From an uncultured Arachnia sp. (GTDB taxonomy: Bacteria > Actinomycetota > Actinomycetes > Propionibacteriales > Propionibacteriaceae), in contig CANLTJ010000003.1 in the NCBI GenBank assembly GCA_947493995.1, positions 279,298-343,297 on the forward strand: 64,000 bases of DNA, read 5' to 3'. The position numbers and the translations under genes were made by a program. Each line of letters begins with the position of its first letter. Position 1 is the stretch's first letter. Shown here piece after piece: positions 7,159-16,216 of this stretch. The notes beneath the pieces are model-generated. The model did not search any database, had not been told where the DNA came from, and was given only the letters and a program-made list of their open reading frames with translations.

Positions 7159-9563
7159 GACAGTTCCTTTTTTTCGTGGGACTTCTCGGGCATCCACGTG
7201 TAGTCGCGGGGGGTGACGATGCGGCGCTCCCCGCTGCCGGTGGTGACGTAGTGGGTGGTGGTGGATCCGATGACCACCAGTGAGTTCATGTCCACCCATT
7301 CGGGCTGGAATTCGGCCATGGTGCTCATCAGTATCTTCTGGCGCTGTCGGCAGGCCTGCTGCACCACGGCCACCGGTGTGTCCGGATTGCGGTGGAGCCC
7401 GATGATTTCCAAGGCGCGCGGCAGATGGCGTCGACGTGTGCGGCTGCGTGGGTTGTACAGCACGGTGACCAGATCACCCTCGGCTGCTGCCTGCAGGCGC
7501 CGCTCGATCATGTTCCAGTCAGTGTGCAGATCGGACAGCGAGATGGTGACGTGGTCGTGGCCCAACGGTGCACCCAGGATGGCCGAGACAGCCAGGGACG
7601 CCGTGACACCCGGCACCACTTCGACGTCGATCCCATCAGTGCCCTGCTCCAGCACCGGTGACGCCATCGCGTAGATGGCCGGATCACCCCCACAGACCAG
7701 GGCGACGTTCTCCCCATCGCGTGCCGCCTGGATGGCGGCAGCGGTACGAGCCGCCTCGGTTCCCATCTTGGAGGCCATGATGCGGGTGCCGGGACGTGCC
7801 AGATCACGGATCTGTTTCACGTAGGGGCCGTAGCCCACGATGAAGCTGGATTTGCGCAGTGCCTCCTGCGCTTTGGGGGTGAGCAGTTCGCGCGATCCGG
7901 GACCCAATCCCACCACGCTGAGGAGACCGCGGGCCGGCATGCGGCCGATGGCGCACGTCGCTTCACCGTTGTTGCACTTGGTAACCACCAGTTGCGCGCC
8001 GTGAGCGAGCACCGAGGCCTCGGACACCGACGGTGTTCCCACGTGGCCCGCAACCATGGCGCTGGGGGTGGGCACTTCCTGTGCGGCGAGCACTTCAGCG
8101 GTGTAGTCGATCAGCGGAACACCCAGCTGCTTCACGAGCCGCAGCAGACCGATCTCCCCCGCCTTGACATCGATGGTGGTGATGGCGCGCACTGAGTGCA
8201 GTGAGAGATTGTGCTCAGCCAGGGTTTCCTCCAGCAGGCTGCGCAGCATCTCCACGGGGGTGTCGCGGTTGCACCCCATGCCCACCACCAGGCTGTCCGG
8301 ATGCAGCACCACGGTCGGCAGCGCGTTGGGTTCCGCTGTTGCACGGTCGGTGACCACGATGCGTGCCACGGCGTCGTCGACATCGGTGCCGACGTTCTCG
8401 GGTAGTGGCGGCAAAGGCCAGGTGTGGTCCTTCTCAACGCGCACCGAAGCGCCGTCAATGAGTGCGCGGGTGACCCCGGCGACGTCGCCGTCGTAGTGCC
8501 AGCCCAGTGTGTCCAGGGCTGGCAGATTGAGCGCGTCGGTGGCGGTGGTGAGCACGGCTGTCGCGCCGAGCCCGTCCGCAAGACGCGTCGCCAAGGTATT
8601 GGCGCCACCGGCGTGGCCACCCACGAGCGGCACGGCGAAGCGACCGGCCTCGTCGATGACCACCACTGCCGGATCGCTCTTCTTGTCGCGCAGTAATGGT
8701 GCCACCAGCCGGGTGGTGGCGCCGAGTGCGAGATGGCTGATCAACAGGTCGCACTCTGCCCAGGCCTGGGCGATCAACTCTGAGGTGGGCCCTGCGTAGC
8801 GGCGGGTGGTGGTGCCCAGCAGTTTGTCGATCTGGTCGGCCCGCCGGTGTGCGGCAGGCGAATTCACCATCTGGCCGATCACTTCGGACTCTCCACCAGT
8901 GGCGTCCCGAACGGGGACAGGCTCTTGGTTCTGGTGGGTAGTCTCCCGGTCTATCAGCGCCGGGTCGTCCGGGTGGCCATCGAGGACCAGCACGACGTTG
9001 GGTTCAGCGATGTCGGTGAGCGCTAGTGCCTGCTCGGTGGTGAGGATGCGGACACGCTCGTCGTCCTCCCCAAGTCGTTCAGCCAACACGTAGGTGCGTT
9101 CCAGCTCGGCCAGAGCTTCGGCGATCTGCACGATGCCGTCCTGTTTGCTGGTGAGTACAGCTACCTTGCGGTGACGGCTGGCGGTGCGGACCGCCTCGGT
9201 CAGGGGTTTGCCGTGGGCAGAGACCACCAGCGCGTCGTCCCAGGGCAGCGCCACGGCGGCGAATGCGGCTGCGACGGAGGTGACGGCGGGTTGGACGTTG
9301 ACTTCGTGGCCGTCAAGACGGATGCGCCGCACGATGCCGTGGAAGCCGGGGTCGCCGCTGGCAAGAACCAGCGCGTCCTGGCCGGGTTGCAGGTGGGACA
9401 GGCGTTCCAGGGCCGGGGTCAGGGCGCCGAGAATGACGCGACGCTCCTCGGGTACGTCAAGGCTGTCGAGGTGGCGACGTCCGCCCACCACGAGGTGGGC
9501 GGTGCGGGCAAGTTCGTGTGTTGCCGGTGAAATCTCACCGAGGTAGCCGTGGACGTGGATCAT
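7155..9563 (-). CDS. cbiEGH: CbiE-CbiG-CbiH fusion: precorrin-7 C5-methyltransferase / cobalt-precorrin-5A hydrolase / precorrin-3B C17-methyltransferase
   Basis: 802 aa with three cobalamin enzymes in tandem. Residues 1-200 are CbiE (MIHVHGYLGE start, ASGDPGFHGIVRR at 68-80). A hydrophilic linker (200-255) leads to CbiG at about 256-545 (LLRDKKSDPAVVVIDEAGRF at 290-309, VGGHAGGANTLA, and the CbiG C-domain GMGCNRDTP near 428-436 and NGEATCAIGR). Residues 547-802 are CbiH/CobJ (VVGLGPGSRELLTPKA, YGPYVKQI, CGGDPAIYAM), the ring-contraction C17-methyltransferase. The start at ATG 9563 follows AGAGGG and lies 1 bp after the cbiF stop; the 3' end overlaps cbiX. A CbiEGH fusion is a propionibacterial trait as far as I recall. 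Confidence 0.95.
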   Translation of the reverse strand: MIHVHGYLGEISPATHELARTAHLVVGGRRHLDSLDVPEERRVILGALTPALERLSHLQPGQDALVLASGDPGFHGIVRRIRLDGHEVNVQPAVTSVAAAFAAVALPWDDALVVSAHGKPLTEAVRTASRHRKVAVLTSKQDGIVQIAEALAELERTYVLAERLGEDDERVRILTTEQALALTDIAEPNVVLVLDGHPDDPALIDRETTHQNQEPVPVRDATGGESEVIGQMVNSPAAHRRADQIDKLLGTTTRRYAGPTSELIAQAWAECDLLISHLALGATTRLVAPLLRDKKSDPAVVVIDEAGRFAVPLVGGHAGGANTLATRLADGLGATAVLTTATDALNLPALDTLGWHYDGDVAGVTRALIDGASVRVEKDHTWPLPPLPENVGTDVDDAVARIVVTDRATAEPNALPTVVLHPDSLVVGMGCNRDTPVEMLRSLLEETLAEHNLSLHSVRAITTIDVKAGEIGLLRLVKQLGVPLIDYTAEVLAAQEVPTPSAMVAGHVGTPSVSEASVLAHGAQLVVTKCNNGEATCAIGRMPARGLLSVVGLGPGSRELLTPKAQEALRKSSFIVGYGPYVKQIRDLARPGTRIMASKMGTEAARTAAAIQAARDGENVALVCGGDPAIYAMASPVLEQGTDGIDVEVVPGVTASLAVSAILGAPLGHDHVTISLSDLHTDWNMIERRLQAAAEGDLVTVLYNPRSRTRRRHLPRALEIIGLHRNPDTPVAVVQQACRQRQKILMSTMAEFQPEWVDMNSLVVIGSTTTHYVTTGSGERRIVTPRDYTWMPEKSHEKKELS

Positions 9564-9564
9564 C

Positions 9565-10425
9565 TCAGCCCTCTTTCGTGGTGTCTGTGTGCTTGGTGTG
9601 GGGCTGGGCAGTGACGGGACCGGCGCCCTGATGGCGCAACTCCTGCTGAGCCTCTTTCTCTGCCTTGCGGTACTCGTGGCGGAAACCGGGATGGTAGAGA
9701 TGGCTGCGGCTGCCCTCGGGAGACTCGGCCATGGCGGGGCCCACGAGAACAATGGTGTGCTTCCACAGTTGGTGCTCGCGCATCGTCGCCGACAGTTCTG
9801 ACAAGGGGCAGCGCATCATCAGCTCGTCAGGCCAGGTCACCTGGTAGCCGATGATGCAGGGAGTATCCGGTGGATAGCCTCCTGCGAGCAGTTCTTCCTG
9901 CAGCTGCTTGTTGCGTGCCGCAGAGAGATACAGCGCCATCGTGGCGCCATGCGCGGCGAACGATCGCACCGTCTCCTTGGGAGGCATGGGTGTGCGGCCA
10001 CCCTCCAAGCGCGTCAGGATCAGGGACTGCGACACCTCGGGCAGGGTGATCTCGGCATTCATGCGGGCAGCCGCCGCCGAAAAGGCGGACACGCCGGGCA
10101 CGGTTTCGATCTCCAACCCGAGCTTGCGGCAGAGACGCCCCTGCTCAGCGGTGGCTCCATAGATGGAGGGATCACCCGTGTGGACCCTCGCCACCAGAAG
10201 TCCTTCCTCAGCGGCTCGCTCGTAGTGCTTTTCAGTATCCTCCAACGCCTCACCTGCCGAATCAGCCAGCACGGCCCCCGGTTTGGTGTTGGCGACGATG
10301 TCAGGGTGCACCAGGCTGGAGGCCCAGATGATGATGTCAGCCTCGGCAATCACCTTGGCGCCGCGCACGGTGATGAGATCTGCAGCCCCCGGTCCTGCAC
10401 CCACGAAAACAACGCGGCCGCTCAT
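9565..10425 (-). CDS. cbiF: Cobalt-precorrin-4 C11-methyltransferase CbiF (CobM)
   Basis: SAM-dependent tetrapyrrole methylase that adds the C11 methyl group. It is 286 aa. The tetrapyrrole-methylase motif VVFVGAGPGAADLITVRG is at 5-22, the second conserved loop ARVHTGDPSIYGATAEQ is near 79-95, and a VPGVSAFSAAAA segment follows; these match CbiF/CobM. The C-terminal 35 residues are charged and poorly conserved. The ATG at 10425 overlaps the cbiL stop (ATGA), and the gene ends 1 bp before cbiEGH, indicating a translationally coupled operon. Confidence 0.95.
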   Translation of the reverse strand: MSGRVVFVGAGPGAADLITVRGAKVIAEADIIIWASSLVHPDIVANTKPGAVLADSAGEALEDTEKHYERAAEEGLLVARVHTGDPSIYGATAEQGRLCRKLGLEIETVPGVSAFSAAAARMNAEITLPEVSQSLILTRLEGGRTPMPPKETVRSFAAHGATMALYLSAARNKQLQEELLAGGYPPDTPCIIGYQVTWPDELMMRCPLSELSATMREHQLWKHTIVLVGPAMAESPEGSRSHLYHPGFRHEYRKAEKEAQQELRHQGAGPVTAQPHTKHTDTTKEG

Positions 10426-11228
10426 AGCCGGCCTCCAGCTGCGCCGGAGCGGTGCGCGGGAGCGAGAACGGTGCTGAAATACGGCGCCCGGTGTCCCTCC
10501 GCGATGTCGTCGAGCGTGACGATCTGCTCGTTGGGCAGACCAATCTGGACGCCCAGCACGCCGGCGCGGTGTTGACTCTTCAGCAGCTCAATCACTTCGG
10601 GGAGGTGGCGTCCGCCCTTGTAGGCCACAACCGTGTCGACAGTCGCCATGGCTCGCTCGAGGGTCTCCAAGCCGGCGGTGACCGGCACGAGCGCCAAGGT
10701 CTCTGTGCCCTCGACCAGTGGGGTGCGGCTACTGGCGGCCAGCGCCTGCATCGCGGTGATCCCGGGGACTACTTCCACGGTGACCTCCGGGAGTTGTTCG
10801 ACGACATGGGCGGCCAGATAGGAGAACGTCGAGTAGACACTCGGGTCGCCCACAGTGGCGAATACCACCACCTCGGACCCAGAGTTGAAGGCGTCGACAG
10901 CGGCCTCCGCCGAGTCGAGCCAAGCCTGCTTTCGGCGTCCGCTGACACCCTGGCGATCGGCCATCGAGAACGGAATGCGCTGAATGGCGGAGGAGGCCTC
11001 TGGACAGCTCTGGGTCACGATGAGTTCGGCGCGACCCGGGTCATCACCCGAACGCTCAGTGGTGGGGACCAGGATCACGGCGGCTGCCCCAAGGATCTTC
11101 AGTGCCTTGAGTGTGATCAATTCCGGATCACCCGGGCCCACACCCACGCCCACCAGACGCATGGTTCTGGATTCGGCGGGGCCGGGTGTTCGTGCTGGTT
11201 TCTGCGCTCTGCTGGACATGTTTTGCAT
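10422..11228 (-). CDS. cbiL: Cobalt-factor II / precorrin-2 C20-methyltransferase CbiL (CobI)
   Basis: SAM-dependent tetrapyrrole methylase that methylates C20. Starting at ATG 11228 it has 268 aa, with GVGVGPGDPELITLKA at about 27-42, FATVGDPSVYSTFSYLA and VVPGITAMQALAA in the order expected for CbiL/CobI. A strong AGGAGG (near 11233-11238) lies just before ATG 11228; ATG 11219 is also possible, and an ATG at 11261 would read through the end of the riboswitch and is less likely. First gene of cbiL-cbiF-cbiEGH-cbiX; the stop overlaps the cbiF start. Confidence 0.94.
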   Translation of the reverse strand: MQNMSSRAQKPARTPGPAESRTMRLVGVGVGPGDPELITLKALKILGAAAVILVPTTERSGDDPGRAELIVTQSCPEASSAIQRIPFSMADRQGVSGRRKQAWLDSAEAAVDAFNSGSEVVVFATVGDPSVYSTFSYLAAHVVEQLPEVTVEVVPGITAMQALAASSRTPLVEGTETLALVPVTAGLETLERAMATVDTVVAYKGGRHLPEVIELLKSQHRAGVLGVQIGLPNEQIVTLDDIAEGHRAPYFSTVLAPAHRSGAAGGRL

Positions 11229-11264
11229 CCTGCCTCCTGGGTCACTCGCCCGTACGGTCATGGC

Positions 11265-11400
11265 TGCATGGCGCTGAGTATCTGACTTCTCGTGTGCGGA
11301 AACACACGATCACAGTGGCGGGACCGTCCCGGAATCTCACCGGGTTCCTCAGGAGCCATGCCTTGGCGACCATCGTTGCATTCGAGCGGCGTCCAGATCA
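11265..11400 (-). promoter_or_regulatory. Cobalamin riboswitch upstream of cbiL
   Basis: Minus-strand core GGAACCCGGTGAGATTCCGG (11347 down to 11328), GACGGTCCCGCCACTGTGATC after it, a perfect CGTGTG/CACACG hairpin next to the core, and a B12 box AAGTCAGATACTCAGCGCC (11289 down to 11271). Of the three copies this is the closest to the textbook consensus. It lies between the cobQ stop and cbiL, so it can control the downstream methylase operon independently of cbiB-cobQ. The outer limits are estimates. Confidence 0.92.
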
Positions 11401-11441
11401 CGCGGGGGTTGTATAGCAATGCGCTGCGGCGCTTGATGGGG

Positions 11442-12917
11442 TCAGCGCGCGAGACCCAGAAGCTTCTCCACATCGATGGCAGATTCGATGGCGTCGGCGG
11501 TGGTGTTGATCATCTGCTCGCGACGCTCGCCGAAACCCGGCGCATCGGAGCGGGGCTCCCATGCGCGGCCAGCCTGCCGCGCGACTTCACGTAGCCACGC
11601 GCGGCGAAAGTCATCGGACTCCATCGAGCCGTGCCACATGGTGCCCCAGATATGGTCCAACTGCAGCCCTGCCAGGAAATCCTCGGCCCCGATCGTGCGA
11701 GCGTCCTCATCCTCCAACCATGTTCCGTGATGGATCTCGTAGCCCTCCACGGGATGTCCCTGCCACGTGCCGTGGGGGCGACGCAACGTCTTGTCCGGGT
11801 GGAAGCGGACGCGGGCAGGCAATAGTCCGAGCCCAGGTTGGTTGTCGTCCGATTCGACGTTGTCGTGGATCTCTCTCGTGAGCATCTGGAAGCCACCGCA
11901 GATTCCCAAAATGGGTGCGCCAACTCGGGCACGTCTGCGGATGGCACCCGCATTGCCGCTTCGGTGCAGCCACTCCAAGTCGCTCAGTGTGGAGCGAGAT
12001 CCGGGAATGATGGCCATGTCTGCTGCCGCCACGTCGGCAGGGTTGGTGGTGATCACCACCTGCACACCTGGTTCTTGCGCAAGAGCGTCGACGTCTGTGG
12101 CATTGGAGATCCGTGGCAGGCGCACGACGGCCACGCTCAGGGGGCGCTGGTCGCCATCCTTGACGTGGTCCAGAGACAGACTGTTTCGCGACATGTTGCC
12201 CAGGGACAGGGAATCCTCACCGTCGAGCCACACCCCGTCGAGCCAGGGCAGGACACCAAGGTTGGGAAGACCCGTGCGTCGGGTGATCTCTGTCAGTCCC
12301 GGATCGAGGATGGACTGGTCGCCGCGGAACTTGTTGATGACGTACCCGCTGAGAAGAGCACGATCCTGATCACCCAGCAGCCCCCAGGTGCCGAAGATCG
12401 ACGCGAGGACACCGCCACGGTCAATGTCTCCGATCAACACCACCGGTAGATCGAAACGGCGCGCCAGGCCCATGTTGGTGTAGTCACCGCGGCGGAGATT
12501 TATTTCCGCGGGAGAGCCGGCTCCTTCGCAGATGACGAGATCGTGGGTGGCTGCAAGCTCTTCATACGAGTCCCACGCCGCTGCGGCGAGCCGTCGGCGT
12601 CCCGTGCTGTACTCCCCGGCTTCCAGCGTTCCAGACGACTGTCCGCGCAGGACAATGAAGGATCGGCGGTCAGTACCCGGCTTCAGCAACACCGGATTCA
12701 TCACCGATGCAGGCTCCAGCCCAGCGGCGATGGCCTGCAGATACTGGGCGCGTCCAATTTCGGAGCCATCAGCGCAGACCATGGAGTTGTTGCTCATGTT
12801 CTGGGCCTTGAACGGCGCCACGTCGACGCCGAGGCGGCGGGCCACTCGGCACAGTCCGGTGACGAACAACGACTTTCCGGCATCCGAGCTGGTGCCCGCT
12901 ACCAGTATTCCGGTCAT
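11442..12917 (-). CDS. cobQ: Adenosylcobyric acid synthase CobQ (CbiP)
   Basis: Glutamine-dependent amidase that amidates side chains b, d, e and g of adenosylcobyrinic a,c-diamide. It is 491 aa. The ATP-binding GTSSDAGKS is at 8-16, followed by PFKAQNMSNNS; the dethiobiotin-synthetase-like domain runs to about 230. The class I glutaminase domain has Cys340 in GICGGFQML and the His motif EIHH (394-397). The start at 12917 is 2 bp after the cbiB stop. No riboswitch precedes the cbiB-cobQ pair. Confidence 0.96.
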   Translation of the reverse strand: MTGILVAGTSSDAGKSLFVTGLCRVARRLGVDVAPFKAQNMSNNSMVCADGSEIGRAQYLQAIAAGLEPASVMNPVLLKPGTDRRSFIVLRGQSSGTLEAGEYSTGRRRLAAAAWDSYEELAATHDLVICEGAGSPAEINLRRGDYTNMGLARRFDLPVVLIGDIDRGGVLASIFGTWGLLGDQDRALLSGYVINKFRGDQSILDPGLTEITRRTGLPNLGVLPWLDGVWLDGEDSLSLGNMSRNSLSLDHVKDGDQRPLSVAVVRLPRISNATDVDALAQEPGVQVVITTNPADVAAADMAIIPGSRSTLSDLEWLHRSGNAGAIRRRARVGAPILGICGGFQMLTREIHDNVESDDNQPGLGLLPARVRFHPDKTLRRPHGTWQGHPVEGYEIHHGTWLEDEDARTIGAEDFLAGLQLDHIWGTMWHGSMESDDFRRAWLREVARQAGRAWEPRSDAPGFGERREQMINTTADAIESAIDVEKLLGLAR

Positions 12918-12919
12918 TC

Positions 12920-13873
12920 TTAGTTCCTGGCTCTGAGTAATCGAGCAACGACGAGCAGGCCCATCACAGCCGCGGTCCCCGTCGCTGCGGTGACAGCTCC
13001 CACGAGTCGACTGGCCAGGCGTAGTTCCCTGCTGCGAGGTCGTGTGCCTTCGCCCAGACGGGGACGGAACTCAACGCGCCCCGAGTACACGTTGCGGCCA
13101 CCGAGCCGGACCCCCAGCGCTCCCGCCCACGCGGATTCACACCACCCTCCATTGGGGGAGGGATGGCGGCTGGCGTCACGGCACATGATGCGCCAGGACT
13201 CGCCGATGGTTCCCCCCACCACGGGGGCCAGCAAACAAGCGGTTGCGCCGGTGATGCGGGCAGGCACCCAATCGGCAAGATCATCCAGACGAGCTGAGAC
13301 GGTGCCAAACCGAGCATGTCGGGGACTGCGATTGCCCACCATGGCGTCGAGGGTGTTGACGGCACGGTGCAGCACCAGGCCAGGGATACCCGTGAGTGCT
13401 CCCCACCAGATGGAGGCGACGCCAGCGTCGGCGGTGTTCTCGGCCATGGACTCGACAGCGGCACGCGCAAGTTCAGGATGGTCCATGTCGGACGGATCCC
13501 GTCCGCACAAATGACCCAAGCGCGCGCGGGCGCTGTCCAGGTCCTCGTTGTCAAGCATGTGAGCCATGCCGCTACCCTCCCGAGCCAGGCTGCGGGTTCC
13601 CACCACTGCCCACGTACAGAGTGCCGTCACCGCTACATGGGCCAGGGGACTGCGCCCGCTGGCGCGTTCCACAATTACTGATGTCACAGCCAACGGAGCC
13701 ACCGAAGCGGCGAAGAACCAGCCTCCACGCACGGTGGCATCGGCGTACATGCGCTCCTCCAGCCAAGAAGCCCAGTCCCCGAACCATGCAACCGGATGGT
13801 GGCGCGCAGGATCACCCAGGAGTGCATCGGCCAGAAGACCGGCGGCCATTCCCCACGCTCGGCTGGTCAGCAT
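12920..13873 (-). CDS. cbiB: Adenosylcobinamide-phosphate synthase CbiB (CobD)
   Basis: Integral membrane enzyme that attaches aminopropanol (phosphate) to adenosylcobyric acid. It is 317 aa from ATG 13873. The family N-terminus LLADALLGDPARHHPVAWFG is near residues 14-33, and SMAENTADAGVASIWWGALTGIPG, VNTLDAMVGNRSPRHARFG and the ARLDDLADWVPAR motif follow; several TM segments are present. It ends 2 bp before cobQ. A later ATG (13849) is possible but would cut into the conserved start. The adjacent 240-bp gap to der shows no riboswitch. Confidence 0.94.
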   Translation of the reverse strand: MLTSRAWGMAAGLLADALLGDPARHHPVAWFGDWASWLEERMYADATVRGGWFFAASVAPLAVTSVIVERASGRSPLAHVAVTALCTWAVVGTRSLAREGSGMAHMLDNEDLDSARARLGHLCGRDPSDMDHPELARAAVESMAENTADAGVASIWWGALTGIPGLVLHRAVNTLDAMVGNRSPRHARFGTVSARLDDLADWVPARITGATACLLAPVVGGTIGESWRIMCRDASRHPSPNGGWCESAWAGALGVRLGGRNVYSGRVEFRPRLGEGTRPRSRELRLASRLVGAVTAATGTAAVMGLLVVARLLRARN

Positions 13874-14113
13874 GCCCGGCAGGTTAGCAGCCGTGCCCAC
13901 AACAGATGGAGGGACCCGTCCGCTTCGAGCCCCACAACCTCGGCCAGAAAACACTGGTCAATGATCGAGCCCACGATGGGGGAGCGTCGCCGGGAAGGGG
14001 AGTCGAAAGTACTGGCATTGCTTTTGTGCGGTCAAGGGTCCTCGTCCGCATGGCGGCTAGTTGTTGGCGGGCCGATAAGATAACGGGTGCTGTAGCCGAT
14101 GAAAGGAACGCAC

Positions 14114-15457
14114 GTGAGCGACGAGCCCACCACCATCAAGCCGGTGGTTGCCGTGGTTGGTCGGCCCAACGTCGGCAAATCCACTCTGGTCAACCGAATC
14201 CTGGGACGCCGCGAGGCCGTCGTGCAGGACACCCCCGGCGTGACCCGCGACCGCGTGTCCTATGACGCGAACTGGGCCGGACGGGAGTTCGTGCTGGTGG
14301 ACACTGGCGGCTGGATGTCCGACGCCCGCGGAATGTCCGCAGCAATCGCGGAGCAGGCTGAGTTGGCCATCTCCATGGCAGACGCCGTGATGTTCGTGGT
14401 GGACGCCACCGTCGGCACCCTCGACGAGGACGAGGCCGTCGTCAAGGTCTTGCGTCGCTCCAAGAAGCCCGTGATCCTGGCGGCCAACAAGGTGGATGAC
14501 CAGCGCCACGAAGTGATGGCCTCCACCATGTGGAATCTGGGGCTCGGCGAGCCGTATCCGGTCTCCGCAATGCACGGCCGTGGCTCCGGTGATCTTCTGG
14601 ACGCGTTGCTGAAGTCACTGCCTGAGGAGGCCCCCGCGGAGACCTTCGTCCGCGAGGCGGGCCCGCGTCGCGTCGCCATAGTTGGCAAGCCGAACGTGGG
14701 CAAGTCCTCCCTGCTCAACAAGTTGGCGCAGCAACAGCGCGCCGTGGTGTCCGATATCTCCGGCACCACCGTCGACCCCGTGGACGAGATCGTCGAAGTG
14801 GGCGGCGAAATCTACCGCCTGATCGACACCGCCGGTATCCGCCGTCGGGTCAAGGAAGCCTCCGGCCACGAGTTCTACGCCAGCTTGCGCACCCAGACGG
14901 CCATTGAACGGGCACAGGTGTGTGTCGTGGTGGTCGACGCATCCGAGGAGCTGACCGAACAGGATCTGCGGATCATGAGCAATGTGGAGGAAACCGGTCG
15001 CGCCCTGGTGGTGGCGTTCAACAAGTGGGATCGGACCGACGAGGAGCGGCGCCGCTACCTGGATCGAGAGATCGAGCTCGACATGGTGCAGTTCACCTGG
15101 GCACCCACCGTCAACATCTCCGCCCTGACTGGCCGCAACGTCGACAAGTTGAGCAAAGCCATCGAAGCCGCCGCGGAGGGCTGGGAGACGCGTATCTCGA
15201 CTGGGAAGCTCAATGCCTTCCTGGGTCGGCTGGCGGCGTCACATCCGCACCCCGTGCGCAGCGGCAAGCAGCCGAGGGTGCTGTTCGGCACGCAGGCGCA
15301 GGACAGCCCACCCACGTTCGCGCTGTTCACCAGCGCGAAGCTCGACGACGGGTATGTGCGCTTCGTCGAGCGACGGCTCCGAGAGGAGTTCGGCTTCATC
15401 GGCTCCCCGATCAACATTGAGGTTCGGGCGCGCGAGAAGCGCAAGGATCGCGCCTGA
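14114..15457 (+). CDS. der: Ribosome biogenesis GTPase Der (EngA)
   Basis: Double-GTPase needed for assembly of the 50S ribosomal subunit. From the GTG at 14114 it has 447 aa. The first G domain has GRPNVGKS (16-23), DTPG and NKVD; the second has GKPNVGKS (191-198), DTAG and NKWD; a KH-like domain follows to the C-terminus, ending in basic residues. The GTG start is preferred because AAAGGA lies at good spacing; the ATG at 14099 upstream lacks one. A TAAGAT box near 14076 may be the -10. The gene is alone, without the cmk neighbour often seen in actinobacteria. Confidence 0.97.
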   Translation: MSDEPTTIKPVVAVVGRPNVGKSTLVNRILGRREAVVQDTPGVTRDRVSYDANWAGREFVLVDTGGWMSDARGMSAAIAEQAELAISMADAVMFVVDATVGTLDEDEAVVKVLRRSKKPVILAANKVDDQRHEVMASTMWNLGLGEPYPVSAMHGRGSGDLLDALLKSLPEEAPAETFVREAGPRRVAIVGKPNVGKSSLLNKLAQQQRAVVSDISGTTVDPVDEIVEVGGEIYRLIDTAGIRRRVKEASGHEFYASLRTQTAIERAQVCVVVVDASEELTEQDLRIMSNVEETGRALVVAFNKWDRTDEERRRYLDREIELDMVQFTWAPTVNISALTGRNVDKLSKAIEAAAEGWETRISTGKLNAFLGRLAASHPHPVRSGKQPRVLFGTQAQDSPPTFALFTSAKLDDGYVRFVERRLREEFGFIGSPINIEVRAREKRKDRA

Positions 15458-15496
15458 TTCACTGGTTCTGTCGGTGTGGGCTGGCAGGGTGTGGGG

Positions 15497-15703
15497 ATGA
15501 GCGTCATGTACTGCACGGCCACCAGCCTCGATGGTTTCATGGCCGACGATGACGCCAGCCTCTCCTGGCTCTTCCGGACTCCGGGCCGCCATGATGATCC
15601 CGAAGGGGGCGACGAGCCCGCCACGCTCGACTTCGACGCGTTCATCAAGACCGTGGGCGCCGCTGTCATGGGCGCGAACTCCGTGGACCGTGGTGGGCAC
15701 TGA
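15497..15703 (+). pseudogene. Truncated RibD C-terminal/dihydrofolate-reductase-like domain fragment
   Basis: The 68 residues start MSVMYCTATSLDGFMADDDASLSWL and continue to AFIKTVGAAVMGANSV, which matches the first third of the 'dihydrofolate reductase family' proteins (normally about 180-220 aa, with the pattern SLDGFIADxDGxxxWL and later VMGRxTY). A TGA stops it soon after, and no continuation is visible in the other frames before the tRNA gene. It is most likely a 3'-truncated gene remnant. The adjacent tRNA-Pro makes an old integration/excision scar plausible, but no attachment duplication was seen. Confidence 0.6.
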
Positions 15704-15799
15704 GCCGCGCGATCCGCAGTCCTGACCCGCCGTCGGAGCCGATGTGCCAAGACGGGCGTGAGTCGCTAAGCTACTCAGGTTGTCACTTGATGACGACGG

Positions 15800-15873
15800 C
15801 GGGCTGTGGCGCAGCTTGGTAGCGCACGTGACTGGGGGTCACGGGGTCGCAGGTTCAAATCCTGTCAGCCCGA
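15800..15873 (+). tRNA. tRNA-Pro (anticodon GGG)
   Basis: A 74-nt cloverleaf: acceptor arms CGGGCTG (15800-15806) and CAGCCCG pair perfectly, a D arm GCGC...GCGC follows, the anticodon stem CGTGA/TCACG carries the loop CTGGGGG with anticodon GGG, and the T arm GCAGG-TTCAAAT-CCTGT is standard. The discriminator base is A, and CCA is not encoded (CGA follows). Confidence 0.95.
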
Positions 15874-16216
15874 CGAGGTGTACGTCCTTGTCAGGACCAC
15901 TTCATGCGGCGGGTGATGTGCCCGCGCATCACTAACTCACAACCTCTGGTCTGTGGGCAGTCGCTTCTCAAAGCGCCAGCAGTTGCACAGTGCCGAACGT
16001 CGTTTTCCATCGCTGTGTTATGCGGTGCGTTTGCTTGATTGATGACAGTACTTCCTGTGGATCCGAGTGGGCCCTGATCGAGGACTCGCCGCCATCATTC
16101 AATCGACCCTGATCGTTTCTGAATCCGATGTGAGCCTGCGGATGTGTCATGGGTATGTCCATTCACATGAGCGTCGCCGCCCCCGGTGGCGCTGAGGCTA
16201 CGAGGGAGTGGTTCAT
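15874..16216. other. Intergenic region between tRNA-Pro and the SDR gene
   Basis: 343 bp without a supportable gene. It has a short GTCCT/AGGAC hairpin just after the tRNA (about 15885-15898) and a repeated CCCTGATCG (16072-16080 and 16107-16115). No long reading frame with a ribosome-binding site was found on either strand. Confidence 0.5.
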
